Source: Symsagittifera roscoffensis (taxonomy: Eukaryota; Xenacoelomorpha; Acoela; Convolutidae). Taken from it: DNA of 64,000 bases. Made by a program: the position numbers and the translations under genes. The stretch is from NCBI RefSeq assembly GCF_963678635.1, contig NC_087062.1:45779758-45843757 (forward strand), given 5' to 3'. A model generated the notes under the pieces. That model was not told where the DNA came from and did no database searches. It saw nothing but the letters and a program-made list of their open reading frames with translations. Below are positions 37,661-46,408 of the stretch, one piece after another; position 1 is the first letter of the stretch, and every line of letters begins with the position of its first letter.

Positions 37661-38864
37661 GAACCAAAATTGAGTATCAAAGCTTTAAATTGACGGCTGA
37701 ATTACACCTGACAAGGTAAAAACACTTTGTTTATTCTTCTCAAATATTGGATGGTTTTTTGCATCGTGTCAAAAAATTGAAACACATTTGGCATTTTGTC
37801 AAAAAAATTGAAACGTTTTTAGCACATTGTAGAAAAAATTGAATCAGTTCTTGCACTTTATTGAAAACAAAGAAACAGTTTTCGCATCTTGTCAAAAAAA
37901 AACACTATTTGCATCCTGTCAAAAAAAATTGAAAATTGTTTCGCATATTGTCAAAAAAATTTAAACATTTTTTGCATATAGTAGAAAAAATTGAAACATT
38001 TCTTGCGTTTTGTTGAAAAAAAAACATTTTTCGCATCTTGTCAAAAAAACACTATTCGCATCCTGTCAAAAAATTTAAAAACTGTTACGCATTTTGTCGA
38101 AAAAATTATATCAATTTTTTGCGGAAAAAGGTGAAATACTTTTACCATCTTGCCAAAATTAATCATTACAATCTTTCTCGCAAAGTTAATTATTTATCTT
38201 TAAGAACTTCTTTTGTTTACACAATAATCCCCTATAAAACTAATTTTTGCATGTCTGTTGATCAAAAACAATAGAAAACAATTGTATTAACATAGGTAAC
38301 AGCGATGAGGCGATGAAAGTCATTAATATAGAAACTTTCTATGCAAAAAGTCAACAATTTTTTGTACCATAAAATTTTGCTTTTTTCGCTCAACCATTTA
38401 AAAAATAAAATTGAGTTTTTGCATAGTTTTTGGAAAAACCAAAAAAAATCTTGCATTTTACCCAAAAATGTCATAGACTTTTTTGCACTTTTCAAAAAAA
38501 AAAACTTTTTTTACATTTTGCAAAAAAAGTTTTTAAGCAATTTTGTTTAAAAAATTCAAAACAACTTTCGCATCTTGTACAAAACTTGATACTGCTTTTG
38601 TAGGCTTGTCGAGAAAGTCAAGTTAATATTGTTATCTTGCAAAAAATTTGAGAATGTTTTGCACATGTAATAAAAACTACATGATTTTTATTTTAAAAAA
38701 AGTGTATAAGCTGGAATTAAAATAACTTTGACAAAATTTTGCAACAAATAATCCAATTCCAGTAAAAAACTTATATCAAAAAAGCTGATCCGATAGTCTG
38801 ACATGGTTTCCGGCAGAGCTAGGAAGGTGTCTTTTGAATAAATCAGAAAAGAAAAATGTAATTC

Positions 38865-39167
38865 TACCAGAGAAAATGACTTCATTAGACTTTGACTTTT
38901 AAAGAACAGTGAAAGTTGTAGAATATTTCAACCAGAGAAAATGACGTCAATACACATTCACTTCTAGAACCTTTCAAATGATATAATCTACCCATTTTTA
39001 CAATAAGACTCTACAAATTTGCTGAGTCTTCTAAGTTCTAGAAACATCCATTGAAAATTTAACCAATCAGAAATCTAGAACAAACTCTAAATTGATGAGA
39101 TTGACAATAGAACTTGTCGGTTTTGTATAAATAACCGTTTTTTTGAATCACAATAGAGAAATCAGTT
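38865..39167 (+). promoter_or_regulatory. promoter-like cluster: CRE, TTCTAGAA motifs, CCAAT, TATA, initiator
   Basis: The direct repeat ACCAGAGAAAATGAC occurs at about 38868 and 38929; the second copy runs into a perfect TGACGTCA (38942-38949). TTCTAGAA palindromes (heat-shock-element-like nTTCnnGAAn) lie at 38962-38969 and 39036-39043, with a variant at 39073-39080. CCAAT is at 39063-39067, TATAAATA at 39126-39133, and TCAGTT, resembling the arthropod initiator, at 39162-39167. Order and spacing fit an inducible promoter driving the coding remnant from 39386. The function is inferred. Confidence 0.5.
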
Positions 39168-39385
39168 AGGGGTGTGATTAATAGGAGAGTTTTTATTTCA
39201 TCTTGTTTGAAGAAAACTTTAAAAGAGATTCAGTTCAAAACCCTTTACAGACAATAGAAGTCAACCAATTGTTGACAAATTTTAAATGAGTTCAGATACT
39301 TTTAAAGAATGTTAGCAAAGTCTGCAGTTAAAAAAATATTTTGTTTTTTTTTTAAGTTTCCTACAGTTCAGTTCATTCCACGAAC

Positions 39386-39948
39386 ATGAATAAAATTTTC
39401 AGAAGAAATGAAAATCGATCCCAAAAACTGAAGCCAATCACATTAGAACGGGCGAGTTACTGCATCCAATTTGAAATTGGTACCGAAACTGCCAAGATTC
39501 TCAATTTTATTAAAGTCCACCAGTCTAGTGAGCAAACTACAAAAGATCTTTCAGAAATGGGACAAACTCGAGAGCAAAAGAATTAGAGAGTTTAGAAAAG
39601 AAGTCGCTATGTCTAAGTCACCCTCGAAAAAAATACAGGTTTTCAAAAGATTCAACTGAAAAAAATTTTGACGAAGTTGCGGATCTGGGATACAGAAACA
39701 ATTTTAATTTGCTTATAAGTTTTTACGACAAAAGACTAATTTTGAAGCAATGGTGAAATTTATGATTTCTAAAGAGATCCGAAGAAGTGTTTCACAACCT
39801 TAAGAGTCTCCCAGCATGATTTGCCAAAAATTGTGATAGATGGTACAAGAAAGAAAAATTTAAGCTTCAACTGGATAACTTAGCTCTGTTGAGAAGAAAA
39901 CATGGTGTGGCACATGCAAAAGAATGTGACAACGAGCTCGAATGTTAA
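39386..39948 (+). pseudogene. unknown cargo gene, degraded, with own promoter
   Basis: Begins at an ATG (MNKIFRRNENRSQKLK), open to 39583. Coding character then moves through two frame changes into one frame that runs, with three in-frame TGA codons, to TAA at 39946-39948. The final frame reads YRFSKDSTEKNFDEV and later CDRWYKKEKFKLQLDNLA and ends ECDNELEC. The product is basic, about 185 codons. I do not recognise a family. A splice-acceptor-like TTTCCTACAG lies upstream of the ATG, a promoter-like cluster at 38865-39167 and AATAAA at 39997. It could be Maverick cargo or a captured host gene. Confidence 0.4.
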
Positions 39949-39996
39949 ACAATTTTTGTCTCTTACACATTTTTTAAAATTTCCCATTTGTTTGTA

Positions 39997-40002
39997 AATA
40001 AA
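39997..40002 (+). terminator. poly(A) signal AATAAA
   Basis: AATAAA about 50 nt after the stop of the degraded open frame ending at 39948. The position is right for that gene's 3' end. Confidence 0.4.
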
Positions 40003-40792
40003 GTTATCTTTTCATTAAAATTACATGTTTCTGAATCAAAACTTAGTTTTTAATGACTTGTCGGTGAAAATTGTCAAGAGCACATTCAGAGATAATTGAC
40101 ATTTTCATCAAAAAGCTTACAGAATCACTATAAACATAGCCATGACAATCAATAAAGCAATAAGTAATCTTGCACAAATCACATTCAAATTTTGAGTTTC
40201 GAACTTTTCGACTTCTTTCTAGAAACGCTTACCAACAGTTTCTGTGCAAGCAAAAATAATGGTAGAACATAAGTAATGACGTTTGATTTTTTTCCGAATT
40301 AGTCATTTTTGCATTACTATGCATCATTTTGGCTACGTTCCATCTTAAGTTATATTGAACTGCTCCACTAAGTTGATTGATTTTTTCTCAGCTTGATGTA
40401 ACAATACTTGAATAGAAGCTGTGTTCGAACAAATGGTAAAAACAGTCATTTTCTTGATATATGTAAACATATTTATCTAATCTCTGAAGAATTTGGCTAA
40501 TGGATGTTCCGATAAAAACCATTTGAAACTTATAATTCTCCAAAGAACATACAAAATTGTGGATAGAGACAATAATCTGAATAAAAGCAGGGAAGAGCTA
40601 GACACATAGCAGCTGTCGTTGGGAAGAATTACGATTTGCAGAAAATTATGGTTTTAAATAGTAGTAACGCAATATTTGGTACTAAGTACATGCATGGAAA
40701 TCGCGATTATTCATACTGCTTACTTCCATTTTAATTTAATCTCAAAATCATTTCTCTCATTTCTCCTCATCTGATCAGTTTGCTCTTCAAAA
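40003..40792. other. AT-rich, nothing recognised
   Basis: No coding frame or repeat identified. A TCAGTT initiator-like word lies near 40776, just upstream of the next coding remnant. Confidence 0.4.
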
Positions 40793-41329
40793 ATGTACTC
40801 AAGAGAAGTTGATAGTCTCAACTACATTGAATTTTCACAACCAAAAAAGAATTGGACGTCTTTTTTGGTTCCAAAATATCTACAATAGGAAAACCTACGT
40901 CAAACCGTGCTTTCAATTATTAAAAAATTAAGTGATTTGGGACAATTTGAAAAGTCCCAACTTGTCTATCTTAAAAAAAAAGAAGGAGAAGCAAAATCGG
41001 CAATCCGAAATAATGTTATTCACAATGCTGAAAACCTTGGACTCGTACCTATATATGAAGCCAAATATGGTAAATAATCAACGATGGATCAAAATCTCGA
41101 CATCTGTAATAGAGTAAGTATATGAAATAGCAACATACAACATGAGGAGGTTGTGTGTCACAAACAAGAAGTACAATGTGAACAAGTCACCATACATTCA
41201 GACCTCACTGCAAAGGAAAATGAAGATTTGAAGCTAGTTACATTTGTACACTATACTTTGAATGAGCTCAAAGAACTGTCCCAAATTTTGGGAGACTTTA
41301 TGTTTGTTGATAATTGTCAACCTCAGTAA
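40793..41329 (+). pseudogene. unknown 178-codon cargo frame with three in-frame stops
   Basis: One frame runs from ATG 40793 (MYSREVDSLNYIEF) to TAA 41327-41329 without any frameshift. It is interrupted by one TAG, one TAA (41075-41077) and one TGA. The text looks protein-like throughout: KKLSDLGQFEKSQLVYLKKK, NAENLGLVPIYEAKYG, then KENEDLKLVTFVHYTLNELK. It is charged and predicted largely helical, with no membrane segment. No family recognised. A GTAAGT that would serve as a splice donor lies at about 41116, so part of the stop pattern could be intronic. Confidence 0.4.
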
Positions 41330-42433
41330 TGCTTTGTGACATTTTGTATGTTTGGTACTTCAAAAATTGTTGGTTCAAAACTATTTTTTTTTTCACTGAA
41401 GTGTACATTTAGAGCTAAGATATCTGAGGAATAGTCAGTGAAAAACTTAACAAATTATCATTTGATTTTCCAGTAATTGTTTCAGAAATTACAGAAAAAA
41501 TTATTTAAATTTCGTTTTTTATCAAAACTCAAGTAAGTTTTGGCTTATTTGAACAAAATTAAAAACAAGAATCTAGTTTTAGTTGAATTACCTACCAATT
41601 TTTTTGAAATTCTGTAATTCATTGGTTGTTTTTTTTGTCATAAGTTGAGATTTTGATTGGCTACATAAAATTGATTAAAATAATTTAGTTTCTCAATAAA
41701 GGAAAAACATTTCATGGTGTTTGTAATTATAAAATATAGTAAAAAACCATACTCCAAATTGGGTTTTTCAAATTTCTTTGTTTATTTCAGTTGAAATTAT
41801 GATTCTATCAAAAGAGCTTTGACTGTTTCAAATGGACATTTATCAGATTTCAAGGTAGAAAAACTACAAAAAACAAAAAGGATGGTGATTATATGACGTT
41901 AATGGAGATTGTATCAGTTTTAACTTTTATAGAAACACAGAAATTCAAAAATTTTGTTAAAAAGTTAGAGAGGAGATTTCAGAAGAGAGGAGTATCGCCA
42001 GATTAATCAACAATAATTTTAATTAGAAGAAATAACTCAGATTGAGTGGTCAATCAGTAAAAAACAAAACAATGGAAGAGCCTATAAAAATAAATCTGAA
42101 GATAAGGAACATCACTTTGATTACTGTTTTGAATTTGATACAAACACAAAAGCTAGATTTTTGGTTGTGAAAAATATATATTTTTGTGATTTCTTTTTTC
42201 ACTGCTTAGAAGTACAACAAATCAAAAAATTTTGGATCGAAACTTCGAAATTTGAATCAAGTATTGAAAAAATATACCTATAAATCTGACAAGAAATTTC
42301 ATTTATCTCACTTTGGTGTCAAATCTATATGTTTGTGATGTTAGAAAAAATTAATAAAATTGATTGATTGTGAAGTTTCCTAAACATAGCTTTGTTTTGA
42401 GCTACAAAGTGTTTTAAAATCTGTGAATACTTC
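41330..42433. other. AT-rich, nothing recognised
   Basis: Low-complexity AT-rich sequence of the giant element. No gene or clear repeat. Confidence 0.4.
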
Positions 42434-42610
42434 ACTCTGATTGGTTAATGTCACAAATATTACCTGTGAAGAAAAGATCGATTCTGATTGTTTGATATCA
42501 AATTGTTGAACATTCCATTTTGAGTAAAAGCTCAAGTCTGAATTGTTTATATCAAAAAGATCAAATGTTCCGGATAAATAATGCTCGATTCTGATTGATT
42601 CATATCAAAA
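42434..42610 (+). repeat. degenerate tandem repeat, about 50-bp period, four units
   Basis: TCTGATTG followed by a T/A-rich word and ATATCAAA recurs near 42434, 42482, 42535 and 42588, with diverged material between. Confidence 0.5.
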
Positions 42611-42751
42611 CTTTTAAAAACTCCATGGTTTGATTGGATGATTTTTATTTCAGCTAGGCCAAAATCATGATACCCGTTCTGATTTTTTTTCACGTTAAAA
42701 ACAATTGGTTAAGAAATTTACGTAACAGTTTTTAATAACTGTTATTCTTTT

Positions 42752-43102
42752 TTGAGGATATTGAACTCTCCTTTTCCAAAAACATGGGACATTCTAAATC
42801 TTTCATTTATTCTCAAGTTCTTTCTTTACTTATGGAGATGTCGTCACCGAATAAAAACGAAGGAGTTTGCATGTCTTGAATGTGGCAGAAAAAAGACAAT
42901 TAAAGATGCCTTAAGACATCGTAAGCACTGTGGCATTTTAGAGAGTTCCAATTGTAACTTTAAAACATTTAGCAGCGAGGAACTCACTAATCAAATCAAG
43001 AAGAAGCATTGTTCTTGTCAACATAATGTTAAATGTAGAAAGAACGCTCAGAACTCTCGAAACACACTCCAAGAAAAGATAAAATCAGTGTTTTTTATAT
43101 AA
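42752..43102 (+). CDS. degraded zinc-finger protein fragment
   Basis: Open frame of 116 codons. Residues 41-60 form a C-x2-C-x11-H-x3-C finger (CLECGRKKTIKDALRHRKHC). Residues 68-87 keep the shape of a second C2H2-type finger (CNFKTFSSEELTNQIKKKHC), with its first cysteine and one histidine replaced. A cysteine-rich tail follows (CSCQHNVKC). The N-terminal 30 residues are hydrophobic and may not belong to the protein. Two tandem fingers suggest a DNA-binding protein, either cargo or a domesticated gene, now partly decayed. I cannot assign a family beyond C2H2/C2HC zinc finger. Confidence 0.4.
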   Translation: MRILNSPFPKTWDILNLSFILKFFLYLWRCRHRIKTKEFACLECGRKKTIKDALRHRKHCGILESSNCNFKTFSSEELTNQIKKKHCSCQHNVKCRKNAQNSRNTLQEKIKSVFFI

Positions 43103-43174
43103 AAAAACATAGAAGAAATTACTATGAAAAATAATTTTTACCGAATCTGAAAACTTTGTAAAATTGTGATAAAT

Positions 43175-43387
43175 ATGAAAAATTTAAAGAAATTTTATAC
43201 AGTTTTCTCATCTTTAATTTTAATCTGTCAGTTTTTTTGTTATTCAAAGGCTCTGATTGATAATAAAACCAGCAACAATCGAGTTCTAATTGTCGTGAAA
43301 CTTTCAATGGAAATCGATGCAATGTCTTTAATCTACAGTAAAAACTCCATTACGTTGCGAGATTTTGTTGCGGTAAATGTGTACTGA
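43175..43387 (+). CDS. hypothetical small secreted-type frame
   Basis: From ATG 43175: MKNLKKFYTVFSSLILICQF, then FCYSKA, looks like a signal peptide (positive start, hydrophobic core, small residues near 26), followed by about 44 residues with no cysteines. It is short and AT-rich. It may be a chance frame in T-rich DNA. Confidence 0.2.
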   Translation: MKNLKKFYTVFSSLILICQFFCYSKALIDNKTSNNRVLIVVKLSMEIDAMSLIYSKNSITLRDFVAVNVY

Positions 43388-45914
43388 AATTGAATTACAT
43401 ACGCTAATGTATTCCTTAAAATTATGTACAAAAACTGGATTTTTATACAACATCGACTAATTGAAAGGTTTTGCTGAGTTACCATTTTAAAATTTTCTTT
43501 GTTTAGTGCTTGTAAAAGTGTTAGCAGAGTAGTGCAATTTTGAGCGGATAATGGGGGTTCATTTATTCAGAAATATGATTTTTTACTGTTTTTCACGTTT
43601 TCAGAAACGAAATTGATAACTGAGCTAGAAAAGATAAATAATATGTTTTCGCTGACTTTTGAAAATTTGAAGATAATAGTAGGCATCATTCTCAACAAAA
43701 AATTTACTTCAATATAAAAATTCAGAGTTGAAGGAGCAATATACAGTTATCAGATTGAAAAAATCATTTGAAATTTTTTAGCAAAAGATTTATGGTATTA
43801 CTTCTGCATCGGATTATAAAACGTTCGTTGAAAAGACATTTTTCCATCTTAAACTCAATTTTCAAGGAAAATTTCGTTCAATTTGGATTAGGTTGGAAAA
43901 AAGTAGATGAAGCAGAAACTGAGAAAAGATTAAATTGAGATAGAAACTCAATTTATTTCATTAGGTGTTTTGGGATAATTTTACTAAAATTTAGCTTATA
44001 AATTGTATTTTGAGAAAAAATCATTAAGTGTCTCAAAAATAATGATGTTTTATCAAAGATAAAAGTGTACTTCATTGGAAAGTTTGTTATCATTTGATAT
44101 AATAGGTAAATTTATATGAAAGTTTAGATGTTTTGAGGATACTTTTTGTGAAGTGAACCCAACTCCAACATCTTTTGGAAGAAGATACATGAAGCATAAA
44201 TCAAAATTTTGCTTTCAAGATCTAAATTTCCTTTTAATTATTAAAAAACAAAAAAGTTTTTAGAGAAAACAAAAAATGTAGAAAGATTCATAGAGAAACA
44301 AAATGCAGCTTGCTGAAATTTTCTGAACAAAGTGATACTTTAGCAGACTGAACCAGTTGTAGGATCTCTTAATTATATGAAATTTAACAGAAAAGGTTTC
44401 AATTAGACACTCGTAAATATTTTAATCTCATTGGCTTCAGTTTTTTTAATTACAAAATTAGGTAGATAGAAGTATTGACAATTTTGCTTAGTAAATTTTG
44501 CATAGTTTTTTCTAAATTTTTTTCACTTAGACATTTTTTAGAAAACTTCCGACAAAAGTCAAGAATAAAAAGGTGATTGATTAACTATTTTGCAAGAAAA
44601 GTGAAAATTAATGATCCCAAAAATCATATTTTTGCTCGAATAACTTACTCTAGCAACTGAACAAGGGAACATTTAAGAGAAACGTGTACAAATTACATAG
44701 TAATAATCATACATTATCAGTTCTAATTTTATCTCTGCCAGAAAATTGATTGTTCATTCAGTTGATACTATTTTTCTCCAAAATCCACAAGCTCTGACTA
44801 AATTCTCTTGCAAAAGGAGTTCAACAGCAAAACTATGTATTAAGCAGAAAGCAAGTATAACCTTAAAACATCAATACCTTAAAATAAGAATAAATCTAAA
44901 ACTTCTAATGAAGAATAATTAAAATTATGTTGTAGAAGCAACAGAGAGATAATTATCAGTTATGAAGAAAATTTTGTTGAATTTTAACAAATCTAAGTTT
45001 TAGAAAAACTGGACACCCATTTTTAATCACTTTTAGCGGTAAACTGTTCATTTTTCATCATTGCTCTGATATTTTCTTTTCTTAACGTGAAAAATTTCTC
45101 AGAAGTTGTTGTCAATGAGAAAAAATTGCGGCGAAGTTGAATCATGGAGTTTGATCTAAGAATTTCATTAAAATTTCCTCTTATTGTTCAATTCAGTTGA
45201 AATTCTGAGGTGAATTTTCCCAAAACTTGGCAAAAAACCAGTTAATGACAAAACTAAAATTTAGAAATGGAAATATTTGGATGAACTTGATTAAATTTTA
45301 CCTTACTTTCTCAAACATTGCGGTTACTCCCATTATTTTCCGAGAAATCGGAAGTTTCAATATTTATTCAGTTCAGATGAGCTTTCCTTTTAATGTTCAT
45401 AGACTTACATAATTAGCATTAAATTGCTCAAATTAGGGTGAACTTAATCGAATTTCAATCTTTGTGAGAAAATTCTAGAAAAACCCATACTTTTATTCAA
45501 AATGTTGTATCACTGTCTCATTCAAAACACAATTTGAGCTCAATTTTAAACTGTACAAGAACATATATTATTTCAATTAGATCAAAAGCAACAAAAAACT
45601 AGCCAAAATATAGAGCTTTCTGCAATTCTTTCCAAAAACGTTGAAATTTTTGCAATTACTTATAAAAAAATTTGATATTTTCGAAGTTTCAGTAGGTTTC
45701 AGCATAGTTTCAGCCAGATAGAGTAATGTTTTAAAAAGTAAGGTTATCTAGGAAATTACTTTTCAGTCAAACTATATCAATTCTTATCGTATTCTGAAGT
45801 TTTTTTGAAAATAATTTTAACTTTTTTTGAAAGAAAATCCAAAAACTTTGCACATCTTACCATTGAATTACCAAGCACAAAAAAAAATAATACCTTCATT
45901 ACACATTGTATAAG
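43388..45914. other. right arm of the giant element, no recognised gene
   Basis: AT-rich. One short open stretch (about 43785-43913, KTFVEKTFFHLKLNFQGKF) looks protein-like but is unassigned. In Maverick elements an integrase gene is often near the end opposite PolB; I looked for HHCC and DDE signatures and saw none. Confidence 0.4.
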
Positions 45915-46402
45915 TAATACTCAGCAACTACATAACGCGCGCCGAGGTTTGCAAAAAAACTAGACATTACCACAGAAAATCATTAAAAAAAAATACCGTT
46001 TTTCTTACCATTTTCCTACCATCACACTGAAACCTTACCATTTCTATCTTACTACATTGGGGAACCTGTTCCCTATCTTAATAAGTTCTTAATTCCCTCC
46101 ATTGAATTTCTAATCCTCTTACATGGGGAAATCTATACACCATCTTGTACATCGGCAAAATCGGGCGCCATATTTTATTTCTCGAAACGTACCATCTTAC
46201 CATCTGAAACTATGAACCCGATAACCTTAATACATGGGACATTCATTAACTATGTTAAAACATAGGGTGATGACCGGATTCTCTATAGGTTATGTTAGTA
46301 CATGGGTTGTCATCATCCCCCCTCTCCTTAGCCCCCCCTCCCCTTCCCCCCCCCCCTCCACTCCCCCCCCCTCCCGGCTGAACCGCCCCAACATATTCTT
46401 CT
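45915..46402 (-). repeat. right terminal inverted repeat with G-rich tract
   Basis: In reverse complement it starts AGAAGAATATGTTGG, GCGGTTCAGCCGGG, then about 60 bases of runs of four or more G, then GGTCATCACCCTATG, ATGGTAAG repeats, GGCGCCCGATTTTGCCGAT, and further in a CGGCGCGCGTTA word shared with the copy from 62248. It is longer than the left copy because part of the module is repeated. Confidence 0.85.
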
Positions 46403-46408
46403 AGCGTT
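46403..46408 (+). repeat. right target-site duplication AGCGTT
   Basis: Identical to 7990-7995 and immediately outside the terminal repeat. BEL/Pao coding resumes directly after it in the same frame as left of the element. Confidence 0.85.

Larger units (their letters stand above)
12735..38660. repeat. 26-kb higher-order satellite of 31-bp units and a conserved spacer
   Basis: About two dozen blocks. Each block has several to about 15 copies of a roughly 31-bp unit (pattern GCATTTTGT-A-tract-GAAACA-T-tract) and a conserved spacer of about 500-700 bp. The spacer carries TGTATTAACATAGGGAA, GAAACTCTGAGTATTCTTTT, TAGCGCTG, AAATCAACAAATCAGAATCC, AGTAAAGGTCTCC and TTGACGGCTGAATTACACC. Spacer marks (TAGCGCTG or variants) recur from about 12783 to 37369. 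The last 300 bp (38340-38660) are degenerate. The unit has no stop in any minus-strand frame, which explains the many short Phe/Lys-rich open frames here. None is a supported gene. Confidence 0.9.
7996..46402. mobile_element. Maverick/Polinton-like giant transposon, 38.4 kb
   Basis: Seen directly: inverted terminal repeats (7996-8230 against 45915-46402), outer ends AG...CT, a perfect 6-bp target duplication, and a degraded protein-primed DNA polymerase inside. Known of the family: Polintons have 6-bp duplications, AG termini, terminal repeats of hundreds of bp and a protein-primed PolB. Unusual here: the element is about twice the normal 15-20 kb, because a satellite of about 26 kb fills its middle. 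No integrase, packaging ATPase, maturation protease or capsid gene could be recognised. It sits inside the protease gene of a BEL/Pao element; the BEL/Pao frame is continuous across the target site. Confidence 0.85.

Noticed and set aside
13109-38550. Dozens of 60-120-codon frames rich in Phe, Lys, Met and Gln
   Set aside because: They follow the 31-bp satellite unit, which lacks stops in all three minus-strand frames and most plus-strand frames. The same peptides recur in other frames unit by unit.
13100-38600. CRISPR-like regular repeats
   Set aside because: The short units are directly adjacent without unique spacers, and the context is a eukaryotic transposon.
39386-41329. Alternative genetic code (TGA as Trp) suggested by many in-frame TGA codons
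   Set aside because: The host ABCG gene ends with TGA and uses TGG for Trp. TAA and TAG also interrupt the relics, so decay explains the pattern.
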